Source of the DNA: Pelomyxa schiedti
Lineage: Eukaryota > Evosea > Pelobiontida > Pelomyxidae
Assembly: GCA_020536535.1 (NCBI GenBank)
Contig: JAHLWZ010000797.1
Location: 1-64,000 of the forward strand
Direction of reading: 5' to 3'
DNA length: 64,000 nt
This document shows positions 22,684-35,566 of the stretch, one piece after another (position 1 is the first letter of the stretch; each line of letters opens with the position of its first letter). The position numbers and the translations under genes are program-made. The notes beneath the pieces were generated by a model. The model had not been told where the DNA came from, searched no databases, and was given only the letters and a program-made list of their open reading frames with translations.

Positions 22684-25600
22684 TTACAGGGAAACCAAAA
22701 AAAAAAGGGAGGCCATACGTCTTGCAGCAACAGGCTTCCGTTTCTTCTTGCCGGCTATAACGCCATCAATCATATCATCCACAAGGTCCACCTGTTTCGC
22801 TGCACCACCAGAGGCTGCCGCTGTGCCACCGGGACTTGCACTTGCTGCTGCAGCTTTCTTCTGAAGGCTTGCTTGGTTCGCAGCAGCCTAAAGGTGAACG
22901 GGGTTAGTGCTCATAAGCTTGATTTTGTTTGTTGAACGTACTCGTTTGTTCCTTTCTTCTTCTCTCTTGGCATCCTTGGCCTTTTTCTCGGCGATAGCCT
23001 CATTCTCCTTTTGTGCTTTCTGAAGAAGAGAAGGTTAGCAATAAATTGTTCAGCCTGAATTGGTAGCATACTTCAAACATTTCAAAGAAAGTCTTAAATT
23101 CTTTGAAGAACTCTTCTGGGGGAAGGGGTTTGTCTGTCTCTTCTCCCAAGAACACCAACATCTTGGTGTGTAGCTCTTTGGCCCGGTCATACGTTGCTTT
23201 TAGTTGATCTACATCAGATTTGGCACATGTGAGGAAGGGCTGTTGGGATTGTGTAAATTCGAAATGCACAAAACGGGTATTTTGCACACCGCCATGACAG
23301 TGATAAAATTGTCCTCAGGGGCATCTTTTTTCAGTTGATTCAGAACCACTTCGTTTTCCCTGACACTTTTGCCGAGTCCAGCAATTTCGGCCTCAAAGGT
23401 GGTTCCAGGAACTGTACAAAAAACGGAGTCACTAAATACCACGGGGAAAACAGTATACCTGAAACACAATCAATTGTTGATTTCATTTCATCTTTAAGGG
23501 TCAACAGGTCTTTCAACGAGTCGTCAGTCGTGATTAGACTAACAAGGAAATTCATCAATGTTTGTCCATCGGTTCCCTTGGTTTCATGCAACTGAATTGA
23601 TGGTAAAGGGTAATAATTGTAAACCAGGGAGTTCAACCTTGGAAATCAAGCCAATTTTGAAGGCAGGGCACCCACCACGGGGAGTTCCGCTGTTGAGGAA
23701 GTTGCCCAAGACCAGAATCAAACTCAGTAATTTACGGAATTTGGTACTTTCCAGCACAACTCTGCAAGCATTCTCGTAGGTTGATAATTCCTGAAGATAT
23801 TTTAGTGATAAAAAGAGCATATGAGGAACACACTGGCTTCAAATCTGCTACTTTGCTGTTAAAGTCAAGTTTGAAACCCAAGGCAGACAGTTTTTCCTTC
23901 ACTTTAGGCAAAGCATTGAGCTAGTTGGGTAAGAGTAAGTGGATGCCGAAGAGTGTACGAATAAATCAATATAATAAAGGACGGACACTTACATCCCAGG
24001 CAAACTGATCAGGCATTCCCAGAGTAGAATGATCTGGTGTGGCAAGGTGATTTTTAAGGTTTTCTACCTTTACGAATGTTAAATAAGGGAAAAAAAGGGG
24101 GAAGGTACATCTGTGCTCTCTGGCATGCACTTGAGAATGGTGGCAATTACTTGGGAATCAGGGAACAGGAATTCATCACAAGCTTTGATACCAGCAAGAA
24201 TCTCTTGGGGCGTTTTGTTTTTAAATCCTTTGACCATGATAGCTATAAGTTGTATATGAGTACAAAACCAGATATGGGGATATGTATGTAACCTATATTT
24301 TGGGCCAGTTTTGGGTCGATGACACCAGCCTTCTTAGGGGGCTCATTGGTTGCAGATTTTTCTGCCTTGGGCTTTGCCTGGAATTGCGCTTCAACATCCT
24401 TAAAAGGTACTTTGATGCGGTCCAGCTCTGGCAAGTTCATAAACACCTTAATGGAAATAAGTAAAAGCTAGAGTTGTTTGGTAACGTACAGTACTGGACA
24501 AAGATTTTGGAGGAATCTTAACCCACTGGATACCCTTCAACGGCGCCGCCGGTTTGGGGATGGCTTGCAGGGCTTTCGGTAACTATTCAAAGGTGACAAA
24601 GTAGTTTCAATGTGGAAATCACACCTCAGCACCGCCGCGGGCTCTGCCACGGAATGCGCCAGGACCAGGAGGTGGAGGAGGGCCACCAGGACCACCTCCA
24701 GGAGGTGGTGGGGGGGGGGGCGGGCCGCCTCCTGGTGGTGGAGGAGGTGGGGGAGGGCCGCCACCAGGTGGTGGGGGTGGCGGAGGGGGTGGTGGCGGAC
24801 CACCCCCAGGTGGAGGAGGGGGCGGGGGAGGAGCAGGAGGACCACTGAAGCCCGGCGGAGGAGGCGGTGGAGGAGGTGCTGGCGGAGCATTAGAGTCCAC
24901 GGCCCCTCCCTTTGCTAAAAAGGCGGCAGGAGGCGGCGGTGGAGGTGGTGGAGGGGGCGGCCCGCCGCCGCCGCCAGGAACGAAACCTGGGGGAGGGGGT
25001 GGTGGCGGGGGGGGCGGGTGGGGCATCCACCGCTTCGGTTGGGGTGGCAGCCTGTTTGGCAAGAAAAGCGGGTGGTGGTGGAGGAGGTGGTGGAGGTGGT
25101 GGGGGAGGGGGCCCTCCCGAAGATGGAGCAGGGCCCGCAGTTGACGCGGCAGGTTCACTGCCACCCCCACTGGAGGAGAGTCTCCTTTCCAAAGACGTGA
25201 TTTGAGATTGAGCATCTCTGAGCTGGCATTGTAGTTCGTTGACTTGTTTCACTGAAGTGTCCAATTTTTTTTGTATTTCTGGGTCAGGTGGACCCACTGA
25301 TGTTCCCGGTGAAATGCCTTTAGAAACTTCCAGAAGTTTAATTTTGCCAGCGAGTTCTTCCACTTCCTTCCGTTTTTCTGATAACTCTTTGGTGGCAGCT
25401 TCCAGGTTTTGTTTTGCACTTTCCAGCTGGGCAGAAATAGTGGAAGAAGACATGTTAGTAGAATCGAACTTTTTCCGTGCATCTTCAGCTGCACTCAGTG
25501 CAGCTGTAAGCTTCTTATTCGCTTCTTCTTCTCGGGCTTTGACAGTCTCACTAAATGCAAAGGTCAAAGGAGCAAGTAAATACAGTTTGGGCACACAGTT

Positions 25601-27981
25601 GTCTCTCCAGGAATTTCAGTTGTTGCGTTTTATCATCCTTTTCTTCGGTTAACCTGTGTACTAGAGTTTCCCTTTCCGAGTTCGCCGTTTCTGAGAAGAA
25701 GTCCTTTAGTCATTCAAAAAGGATCTTCAAACATACGGAGGGCAGTGAATCTGGCTTGTAGTCTTTCAAATTGCTGAGACAATGCCGTATATTTCTTTTT
25801 TTCGTCAATTTCTGCCGTCTTTGGTTTGGCTGCATCAAGAAGTTGCTGGAAGTTCAACTTGGTATCTATTTTGAGTCAGTAAAGGTTGCTGGATTTCCAA
25901 ACTTGCCATCTGCTCCTATAGTTTCATCAACGGAATCCCCAGAGTTTGAAGCTATTTGGTGAACAACTAAATCCGCCAGCAAAAATCGGGAGACTCTGTG
26001 GTTAAAATTTAGTCTTGACCTGCAATTTATGTAGTACCTTTTATCGGGAGACTCGTTGTTGAGTTTGAAAAGGCTGCCCAAGAGATCGAGAAAAACGTCG
26101 CTAAGTCCAGCATCTTCACAGCCTTTAGCTAGAGCGGCAAACACTTCCTCAGGGGTTCTAGAAGATATAAGACCATAAAATAGCTTGAAAAAGTTAATAC
26201 TTCAATTCCATAGAATTCATTGCTTGTAACTCCGTTTCATCAGAGTCCTTCAAATCACACCACACTTCATAGTGCACCTTGAAGTTATCTTGAGCCTCCG
26301 TTGGTTCAGGGGGCACTTGAATCTCCTAGACTAAGTTAGTGTCAGAATGAAACTACACATAGCACACCGATATCAATTTGTGAAATCCCAAATTTATGAA
26401 TTCCTTCCTGAGATAGGACCTGTACTTGACATCTTCAACCAAATTGAGGATTTCAGTAACGAAAGCCAGGAGCTTGGTTTTATACTCCCAAGAGAAGGGT
26501 TTCTTCATTCTTGACACTAGAATCTCAAATCTGCGCTTCTCCTGGGCCACCAATTTTAATTCGTTAAATGCTTTCATGATCATTCTAAGGGAGCATGTTA
26601 GATCTAGGTAGTCAACCAGAGTTGAACATACTCCTGGCCCTGAGGGCACTGATCAGGCATCAGTAGGGGCATCAGCAGGAGAGAAATAATAGCCACTTGC
26701 AACCTTTCGTCGTCTTCGAAATGTGGCAAACTCAAGCAAAGGGCTATAGTGGTGAGGGCATCTTGGTTGGTGATAACAGCCATAAGCCCCTCGGTATGGT
26801 TAGTAATGCCCTTAAGGGCCATGAACGTGAATCGCTCCATGGTTTGGTGGTCAGCCGACTTTCTAGGAGAAGAATAAATAAAGCAGGTCGTGTGCAGTAA
26901 GGGAAATACGGTCCAGTCTTGGTAATAAGGTTTTTCAAGTGTTGGATGAGCAGAGGCAACCCGTTGAAGCTCAGGAACCTTTACAACAATATCAGTGCCC
27001 CAAGAACAAAACCGAGAGAGTGTGTTATGGGATGCAGACTCACTCAACGACCCAAGTGGCAGGTGCTGTCCTGATACTGTAGCTCAAACTCTCCAGAAGC
27101 TTCAAAGTTGGCTCCGCATTCAGCTGGGCCGTGACATAAGCCGCGGTCGGCAGCGCGTCGACTTCTTGCTTATGGGTCAGCAGCAGCTGCCACTTCATTT
27201 CCACGGGCAGCATCTCGGTCCCGGGCGGCAGCTTCATCGCGGTCATGAGCTCCTTGAACATCCTTATGATCTCGTCGTCCGGGGGCCGGTTGGCCGTCGC
27301 GGCGCCGCCGGTCTTGGACGTCGTGGTGCGGCTCTTGGACGACGGCGTGGAGGCCGGCGCCGCGGCGGCGGATGTGGACGACGTGGGCCGCGAGGAGGAG
27401 GCCGAGGCGTCCGAGGACGTGCGGGAGGGCGCGGGGGAGTCGGCCCCCGGCGGCGTGGAGGTGGACGACGACGAGGAGGTGCGCTCCGAGGCCGTGGTGG
27501 ACGCCGAGGCCGAGGCGGAGGCCGACGAGTAGGACGTGGAGGTGCGCTTGCTCGACCCGGTGGTGGGCATCAGGGGCTCAGCGGCGGCCCCGGTGGTGGG
27601 CTGCTTGGCCGCAGGGGTCGCGGGTGACGTGGAGGGGCTGGTGGTTTTGCTGGAGTGGTGGTGGCTGCTGCTGTGGGAGCTGCTGCTGCTGGTGGTGGTG
27701 GTGGGGCTGACGGTGGTGCTTGCGGAGATTGCGGTGGAGATGCTGCCGCCGCTCTTGGCGGCTCTTTTGGCCTCCTCCGCCGCTCGCTTTTCCTCCTCTT
27801 TGCGCCGTTTCTCCTCTTCCTTGCGCCTCTTTTCTTCTTCTTTGGTGGACTTCTTGTCCGGTGGTTTGGACTCTGAGTTGGTGCACACAGGTTAAAGCAT
27901 AAGTAAGGGTAACAAAAAGTGTTTTTGAGTGAAACGGTTGTTCGGTTTTTTTTGCTAGTGGAGCGTACCGTGTTTCGGCAT
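22684..27981 (-). CDS. Diaphanous-related formin (GBD-FH3-coiled coil-FH1-FH2-DAD)
   Basis: Many exons. A short first exon (MPKH, ATG 27981) joins in phase to a long GC-rich exon encoding Lys/Glu repeats, a Ser/Thr/Ala-rich spacer, and then the GTPase-binding start DDEIIRMFKELMTAM and LPVEMKWQLLL (about 27280-27100). FH3 armadillo-like exons follow (26900-25900), then a coiled coil (25600-25250). FH1 has long polyproline runs broken by Gly (25215-24640), and the FH2 actin-binding exons span about 24600-22900. The end has DLVDDMIDGVIAG followed by KKKRKP, a convincing diaphanous autoregulatory domain. Such formins are released by Rho-family GTPases and nucleate and elongate unbranched actin filaments with profilin. 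Presence of both GBD and DAD indicates autoinhibition. Confidence 0.9.
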
Positions 27982-28233
27982 CTTCGTGCCCTGCTTTTTT
28001 TGTTTTTTTACTTTACACCCCTTTTTTTTCAGTGATTCCAACGAAATCTTTTCCTGTGAAAAAACAAAGGACGGCTTTACGTTGGACCAATTGAGTTGGT
28101 TCAAAAGGCTCTATTTATAGCAATCAAGCCGAGGTTCCTCTTATGGCAGTGGAAGTTTGCTTTGTTGTGCCTTTTTGGTGTGGCCTTTGGTGTTTCGCCA
28201 CACAGAATTCATCTTTGTCCGCAGAGATCCTTT

Positions 28234-29282
28234 TCATTGTGTGGGTCTTAGTGCAAATTTCGAGATGAAGTCTCCCAATCCATAGAGTAGCATCATGGTG
28301 AACAGTTGGCGGAAGTTTGTGGTGCTCAAGCACTCCATTTGTCAGAAACCATTTGGTAACGTTTTATGCATAAAAGTTAAACTAATACAACGAAAGAAAA
28401 TACTAGGATTACAATGAGTACAACCACGCATTCATCGTTTTACGGCACTAACCAATTTTAGAAAGGGATGCAACGATCATATCAACATCTATGGAGGAGC
28501 CTCCAAGACATAGAAAAGATAACCTCATGAAGTCACCAAACTGATGAGTTGTTGGTACAGGGTAGTGTGGTTCCAACTCCATAGTTTTGTTTTCCGGCAG
28601 AAGTTGGGCCAATTCAGTTACATTGAAACTAGTTACAATACCTGTAGAGAGATACAAAGTTGGCTAGAAGCTCAAAAAAAGTGTGAACATTTTCCAACTC
28701 TGCGAAAAATCCAAAGGCAATGTATTAGAGTGCATGACAATAGGCCTGTGTGGTACACAAGGAAGATGTTATTGCCATAGTTGAAACCCAAAGTTAATAG
28801 TCACCCTCTTCATGCCTATTTATCCCATAATGCCCCATTACGCCTACCTCTCAGACATAGTGACCAACAGAGACACAACAGGCAGTGGGATATAGCAGTC
28901 CTCTTGCTGTCCATAATGAACATTCGAGGTGCTCGAGTCTTCAGCAGCAGTTTTAAGTGCTTCTCGATCCGTGTCAGTATCAGGTTCAAGTTGAGTGGTG
29001 CTCGAAGATTCAGCCGTTTCTGCACTGCTCAGTTCCACGTGCGAAGAATCAGGGGCCAGCGATCCAGGTCGATAAAGGGAGCTCTAACGGGCCACATGTG
29101 AAGGAGCTGGGTCATGGATCGCAGGGGAGTACGTAGCCGCCACTTCGTCGTTCGGTGGCACAACAGCAGTAAGCGCCGACGTGGCCACCAAAAAACCAGC
29201 AGGCCGTGCGAAGAAAACCGACCATCGCGCACAAAACAAGTGCTCCGAGGGCCAATGGCCGAACAGGTGCTCCGTACTGCAT
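28234..29282 (-). CDS. DXD-type glycosyltransferase, A4GALT-like, type II membrane protein
   Basis: Five exons can be linked in phase. The first (ATG 29282) has a signal anchor LALGALVLCAMVGFL. The second is a Ser/Thr/Glu-rich stem. Later exons give VTINFGPIVMHSNTLPLDF, then HQFGDFMRLSFLCLGGSSID and VDMI (about 28470-28550), which match the pattern sD.lR...Ly..GG.YlD.D of the DXD sugar-binding region in alpha-1,4-galactosyl/GlcNAc transferases. The DXD Asp pair (IDVD) coordinates the metal and nucleotide sugar. A final exon ends in FALRPTQ and stops at 28234. The expected site of action is the Golgi lumen; donor and acceptor are not predictable. Small middle exons are tentative, and the ORF is shorter than typical family members. 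Confidence 0.55.
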
Positions 29283-29391
29283 GGTGAAAAAAAATTAGGA
29301 CAGAAAAGCTATGCAAGAAAACGACAATACCGATCCTGAGCGACGATAACGGTATTTTTAAAACTTATGGATTTCTTTTCCGGTATTTTTA

Positions 29392-32300
29392 ATGCTGGAA
29401 GAAGAGTTCTCGGACGAGGAGGAGTATGAGGACGCGGAGGAGGCGAGCCGCGACGCTGCGGCCCTTAATTTTCTCAACAACATCACGTTGTCTCCGCCTG
29501 GGTCCGTGGCGTCTTCGTCGGCCGGGGCGCCGTCTCTGGGGCGCCGCCTGAGCCGGCGCCGCAGCCTGCTCGCTTCCGCCTCCGCCCAGACACCCCCGCG
29601 CGACACGAGGAACACGCCGCCCCCGCCCCCGCCGGAGCCCCCGCCGCCCGATCCGAAGCCCCCCGTGTCCCACGTCAAGTACAGGAGCAAGCTGCATGCC
29701 GAGGCCGCGACCGCTACCGCTACCGCTACCACTACCACAGCTGCGGGGGACGGAGGAGAAGGCTCGCGGGCGGTGGCGGAAGCGAAGGAACCTGAGGGCA
29801 CAACGGCGGCGGAAGGCGGACCGGCCGCAAAGCCAACTACGAGGCGGCACAAGGACCAGGCCAGAACTACAACTGAAACCGCAGCTGCCACCGATACCGC
29901 GGCTGCTGCTGCCGCCGCCGCCACCACCACCACCACCACCACTACAACAGCTACAAGTTATGGGAGCAAACGCCATAATAGCAGCAACAAGCGCAGCAAC
30001 AAAAACGGTGCCGGGGCAGTAACAGATTCGACCGACAAAAGTGGTGATTCTAGTGGATCATCCTCTAGAAAGAAGAAATGGAAGGACAAAAAGAAGCGCG
30101 ACAGAACTAACAAGAAAGGGAGCTCCTCGAACTCCCGCGACGCAAAGGGGGCGGTTCATGTAATAATATCCACCAAGGAACACAAGGATAGTTCATCTGA
30201 ATCGCGTCGCAAGCGAGAGCGAGACCATAAGCACAAGCATAAACGGAACACCAGCGAGCACAAACACGAAAAAGAACCTGTCGTCTGCATACCCACACCT
30301 AAGCTCACCTCAAGCAGCGAGCACAGAATGAAGCGTCGTTCCAGCTCGTCCTTGTCCCGTGGCAAACGGAAATTCAAGTCACGCGGCAGTTCAAACAACT
30401 CACAGCCTGGAACTGTGCCGGCTGGCGACAAAAGTGGAAGTGAGAGCACAAAAACAAGGAGTGAAGGAGATGAGGACGATGTTAGAACAACTGGGAGGAA
30501 AAGAAACAGATTTGGAAACGCCGGGCGGGGCACAAACGTTGTGCAGATTTGTGGTGAAACGACAAGCAGTACTACCACCACCCACGAGATTGACTCAGGT
30601 CTTGACGGAAGGTACCTTTTGATTCAGTCATACTTCAAGTTCTAACTATTCTTGATCTCTCCCCTTTTCGCAGCCGCACACAACAAGCACTGTCTTTTCT
30701 AAATAACATCAGCTTTGGGCAGTCACATTCACCCCGCCGTGTGCCTGCCTCTTTGGGAGGCCATTCTGCTGAAGTCATGGTTGAATCAACTCCAGTTCCT
30801 CTACCCACTGGGGTAGGTGACAGTGGCACACGAAACAGTAAGAATACTGGTAGCTTGCAGATTCCCTCTGATGTGAGCAATACTGGTGATGAAGAAGGTG
30901 TTCTGGCCCTTGTAGTTGGTGACAAAATGAATAGGCAATACATCACCAGAGTAAGCACAGTTGGTAGCGCCTCAAATTCAAGCAATATACCAGCACACCT
31001 TGCTTACACAGGCACACGTTTGAGTGACGGTGCGGCCACCAATAGTGCCCTCAATCTGTATGGGAAAGATAAACTTGGAAGAGTGCTTCTAGGTACCAAT
31101 AGTGCATTCTCTACAAGGCCGAAGACCCCCAATCAGGGAAGTGCCACATCAGGTGCCGGAGTCGGAACAGGAGGTGGTGGCAGTGACGATGGAGTAATTG
31201 AAAGCAAAGTTAGCAGTGCAGGGAAGGGAGAAGGAAGTGAACAAACAACAATTCCAAGTACTAGTGAAATCGTAAGTGCCACCAGTACATGTGTGGATAA
31301 CATGTCTCCAACAAGTGAATCTAAACAGCGAAGCAGGGGCACACAAGTCCCAAAACCACTTGAGGGTAGTACCAGTGACACTCATAAATCTCAGTCAAGT
31401 AAGGAAAAGAATCCAGAGAATGAGGGGAGTTCTGTAAAACGAAGCCGGATTGAAAAGGATACTAAGAAGTCAGGTAGGAGTAAACCAGTTGACTTGAGTG
31501 CCTCTAGTCCCAACAAAGACAGTAAGCGAATTGATACCAATGAAACCACATCCAATTCGAGTCACAAAAGAAGAAATGGCCTTGATCTTCCGCGATCTCC
31601 AATAAAGGTGCATGCCCGAGGGACCAAACCAAAAAGTAGCAGTTCCTCACCAAAATTGCCCCTAGAAGCAGTCCCCGTTATCATACGCAAATCCGCTCAC
31701 AGCAGCAGTTCTGGAAAGATTAAAAGCAACAAATCTTCGCCTAAGAACAAACACCAAAGTTCTTCCCATCACAATCCAAGTGGCTGTCAACGTTCTGAAG
31801 TTGACGATACACAAATCCACAAAAGTGTAAATACAAGTGATAACTTGTATGTGGTGGAGACAAAAGTGGAGGTTCCCTTTTCTGTGGCAATGAAGCAACC
31901 CATACCATTAACACCAAAAACGAAACCAAGTGGCATTGCACAAGCTCTGTCCTCTGAAACTGTGAGGTTATCAAATTCTCAAAAACAATTCGTTACTGAC
32001 TTCAGCAGCAAGGATCCTTTGACTGAAAAACCAGAATCTGATGCACCCAAGGCAAGCTGTCCTGTTCTTCTTAATCCTATTGGCGATGGAATCCACGTGG
32101 ACGTTCTTCGGACAGCATCAGTGTGTTACGTCTGTGATGGAATCAGTGTTTTTAGTGCTGCTTTGTAACTTCTTGTTTTAACCTCCTTACAGAGAAATCT
32201 TAGAATTCCTTTTCGTGTGTTAACCCTTACTACTCTTTGGCTTCCTGACATGGAATAGAAACGCAGGACACTTCCAGTCCGAGATTAAGTCCCACCACAA

Positions 32301-33660
32301 AGCTACACACTGGTCAAGCATGTAACGTTATGTGTGAACCAATTTCTCATTTTCTTCTCTTTAACTCGACTTAGCAAGCAGTATCTTGATCATAATAAAG
32401 GACCTTCAAAAGTCTATTTTACTGTGTCTAAGGTCTCAAGAATTCAATAATTCCTCACATACTCATTCCGTGGTTAGATGCAACCATTTGCTATATATTC
32501 CTTCAAACACCCAAAATTCAAAGGAAAGGGTCGGTGGCTAAAGCCTGTTGATGACAAGTATGCTCCCTATCTGTCCTTCTGTACTTTTTCCATTGTGACT
32601 TTATGAACAAATCAACAAAGCGTACATGATGAAGTAGTAGATCAGGTTTAATTTCATTCATCTCTTTTTTCAACACCAAGGAAACCCATACCTAGTCTAA
32701 TGACGAACTTCTGACACCAGAGTGGGCAACGTTGTCTCCTTGGTTTCCCTTTTCTTTCTCACTCATTTTCTAGTACGAACGGCTCGCAGGCAACACTCAG
32801 TTATGATCCACGCACCTTTGATGATCCATCGTTGAAAGTGGGACGACATATTACAGTAATGTCTTTGGCTAGCTTCAAGGTAAGTTGAAACAACACAACA
32901 ACCAAACCAATACATTGCCAGAGTTCAATTGTTCCTTTTGTCCGACCAGCAGAGCTGAAAACAGAACTAAACGAAAAATTTAGAGAAATGAACCCCAACA
33001 TTCATAGCACTGTGACACTTTCCTCCTTGCGCTCTATTAAACAGAAGATATTACAGATATCACAGCAAATGGTTGTTGTAAAACTATTACTCATAATCTC
33101 ACTTCAACACAGAATTTGGACTTGTCAACAGTGGCTTTAAGCTATTGTTTGATAGAAAAATTGGTCATCAAGGTGTGTCAAATCAAATTTCTCACAGGCA
33201 ATATAACAACTCAATAAACAGGGTGCGGCTGATAAAAATAATCTCAAACGTTATGCAGGTTTTCAATAAACTGAAGCCATATTATAAACTAAACAGGGAA
33301 AAAAGGCGTCTGCCTTGTGCTAGCCACCAAGTTTAATCAACAAGTCCACTTTTCAACCTTACAAGACCTTTTTGCTGTATGCAGTGAAACACAGTTTTGG
33401 CTTTACCTTATGTCACAAACAGGTACTTGACAAAGACCTTGGTGTGACTCCCGAAGAAATTCGTGCTTCAGAATTTCCTGTTTTCACCAAACTTTCATTT
33501 GGCCTGTTTGCCAAACGGTCTGATGTTATGGTGCACTATGACAGGCTCAAACAAGCAGTAAGTGTTTATTCAACCGACTCCTCTCACATAAGAACAGATA
33601 AGAAAGAAGGAGAAAAAGAAAAAGTCCAATGAATCGGCCTCAGGAAGTAGTGAGACCTAG
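29392..33660 (+). CDS. CABLES-like cyclin-fold protein (CDK substrate/adaptor family)
   Basis: A long GC-rich first exon (ATG 29392) starts acidic and has RDAAALNFLNNITL; the second exon begins TQQALSFLNNISFG, echoing the ALxFLxNISL box of CABLES proteins. Both exons are otherwise Ser/Lys-rich and disordered. Short C-terminal exons (32200-33660) carry the conserved part: KQYLDHNKGPSKVYFTVSK, YDPRTFDDPSLKVGRH, VPFVRPAELKTELNEKFRE, STVTLSSLRSIKQKIL, NLDLSTVALSYCLIEKLVI, KKGVCLVLATKFN, and EEIRASEFPVFTKLSFGLF. These follow animal CABLES1/2 in order and include its cyclin-box fold. In animals these proteins link CDKs to upstream kinases; the role in a protist is unknown. The gene ends with a Lys-rich tail and TAG at 33660. 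Confidence 0.82.
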
Positions 33661-33672
33661 CTGAAAAACCTC

Positions 33673-35566
33673 TTACGAAAATGCCTGTTGTAGTTTTTGG
33701 TTGTACAAAACTGTGAAAAACACTATGATTTCTTCCAAACAATTGTTACTTTGGGCTTTGGTGTAGTTGGACTTGGAGTTGTGTTTGTGGGCTCTTCCGG
33801 TTTGGGTAGGGAAATTTTGGGTGACATGTATGTTATCCTGATGGCTGGTTGGTGCACTTGGGGTGGTGCCGTGGGCTGTGCCGCCGGTACCGGCGGTGGT
33901 GTGGGAGTGTGCTCCTGGTGCTGTTGGTTTTGGTCTCTTTGGTACGGTTGTGTCTGTTGTAGTGGTTGTGGTTGTGGCTGTGGCTGCGGCTGCGTCTGCG
34001 TCTGCGTCTGCGTCTGCGGCTGCGGCTGCGGCTGCGGCTGCGGCTGCGGCTGTGCTACTGCTGGCGGTTGTGACTGTAATGGTTGTAGTGGTTGTGTCTG
34101 TGGCGGTGGGGCTTGCGTTTGCATGCAACTGAAACTTTCCTTTTGGTATTAAGTGAAGGAGAATTACCCCAGAGAAGACATACTTTTTGGTTAGCTTTCT
34201 TTAGGACAAGTACTTTAACACCTTTGGATTCCATTACACGTGACTCAGAAGTGGGACTAGAAGAAGTGGTAGACATTTGGCAAGACTGTTGACTGAGTTG
34301 AAGTAAAGCCTCTTGCGGAGGGGAGAGGATTTCCGGCCTGTGTGTAGTCTGAGTGAGGTCTGGCAAGCACTGGGAACTCAAGGGTTGGGTATTCCCAGGG
34401 TGCTCTTTCTTCGTGACGGAAATCTGCACTGGATTGTGTGGTTTTAAACTGACTTGATGGGATGATGCAGGAGGTATTACTGTCGAGGAATGCTGTTTAG
34501 TCCCTCGTCCAAGGGCTTGCTTGAAAAAAATCAAATGATAAGGCTTGAGCAATCGGGTTCTTACCTCAGGTGTCAACGGAGAAAAAGGAGGTGGGGCATC
34601 TTCTCCAGAGAGTGGTTTCACACCACGCTGCTTGGCACGTAATGATTCCTAGGTACTCTTACTAGTTTGCAGGGAAAATAAATGCACACTAGTTGAGAAC
34701 GCCAGGCTAATTCCAGTTGTTCTACATGGCCACCAAGAAACTAATACTATATGAGAAGAAAAAGACTAAGAATGGGTAAACAGTTGTGTTTGATGCATCA
34801 AGGAGCAAAAAATTTCGGAAAACGGTGCAATCACATATCCGGATTTTGGCGCCAGGAATAACTGTTTCCACACTATGCTGCCAAAATCAGAAATATGTAC
34901 ACTTAAAATAATAAAGGACCTGAAACCAGGAATTTGATGGTACTCAATTGCGCGGAGATTATTACACCCATCCTAAGAATAATTGGACACAATTTGACAG
35001 AGGAAGAAAACCGTTAGGGTTAAATGCAAGGTTTGCAGGGGATTCTTTTCAGCTAGCAGGCTAGCCTTGACTCTAAAAGAAGGATGAGAAAGTAAGTAGT
35101 GCCACTAAAACAGACGTAGTGACGTCACGGCAATCTTTAACTTGGAGAACATGAGGACCTGTAATCTTTAATGTGAAAGTGTCAGAACGGCGCAAAAAAA
35201 AAAAGAAAAAAAGTGCACATACCACCCCTTTAGCATTTGGTAAAAGTGCCGTTTTTGGCAATCCTTCAACGAGATCCTACTCGAGCTTCAAAAATTACTT
35301 CCCCCTCCCAGAGTTAAATAAAACCTGCAAGTCGCACTATGGCTGCTTGAGACGAAGCCAAAGGGGGCGAAAAAAGAGAAGTATACATTTAAAAAGTGAG
35401 CCACGAGTGCGTCGCTTAGAGCCTGTTGTACTTGGATCGAAACACGTCGTTTTTCCTGAATCTCCTCGACTGCATCTAAAACCGCCGACTCAGACACCCG
35501 TAAGCCAAAACCGCACAAGGACCTCAGTACTGACTCGACGTCTACGCCAACCACAACCCCGCTCAT
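33673..35566 (-). CDS. RMI1: RMI1 homologue (OB-fold subunit of RecQ-Top3-Rmi complex)
   Basis: ATG 35566 (an in-frame upstream ATG/TTG lies at 35641) begins a helical N-terminus (VESVLRSLCGFGLRVSESA, then VQQALSDALVAHFLN). Short exons then give the Rmi1 core in order: DLVEGLPKTALLPNAKG; PHVLQVKDCRDVTTS; DGCNNLRAIEYHQIPG; SVETVIPGAKIRICDCTV, then FLLLDASNTT; FLGGHVEQLELAWRSQL. These match the LQV..D, LTDG..AiEy.pIP, PG.Ki and lGG.VE motifs of the RMI1 OB-fold. The complex dissolves double Holliday junctions and restrains crossovers. The C-terminus is disordered; splice phase favours the Ala/Thr/Asp-rich frame ending at 33673 over the alternative Gln/Pro frame ending at 33723. Confidence 0.8.
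33960..34060. repeat. Hexanucleotide tandem repeat in RMI1 last exon
   Basis: Tandem GGCTGC/GTCTGC/GGTTGT-type hexamers on the plus strand. All minus-strand frames stay open: one reads poly-Ala with Ala-Asp, another Gln-Pro/Gln-Thr. Slippage in units of six preserves frame, which explains how both low-complexity readings persist. Confidence 0.75.

Noticed and set aside
24610-25205. Plus-strand Arg/Gly-rich ORFs opposite the formin FH1 region
   Set aside because: They are antisense images of polyproline codons (CCN to NGG) and have no splice or domain support.
27245-27895. Plus-strand GC-rich ORFs near 27.2-27.9 kb as separate genes
   Set aside because: They are antisense to the formin GBD/Ser-rich exon, which has clear family motifs and an in-phase start exon.
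33723-34124. Gln/Pro frame as the true RMI1 tail
   Set aside because: No visible donor/acceptor pair enters this frame in the needed phase; kept only as a finding to test.
33697-34152. Cys/Gly-rich plus-strand ORF (CGCGCG-like keratin-type reading)
   Set aside because: Antisense of the hexanucleotide repeat in RMI1; repetitive composition alone explains the open frame.
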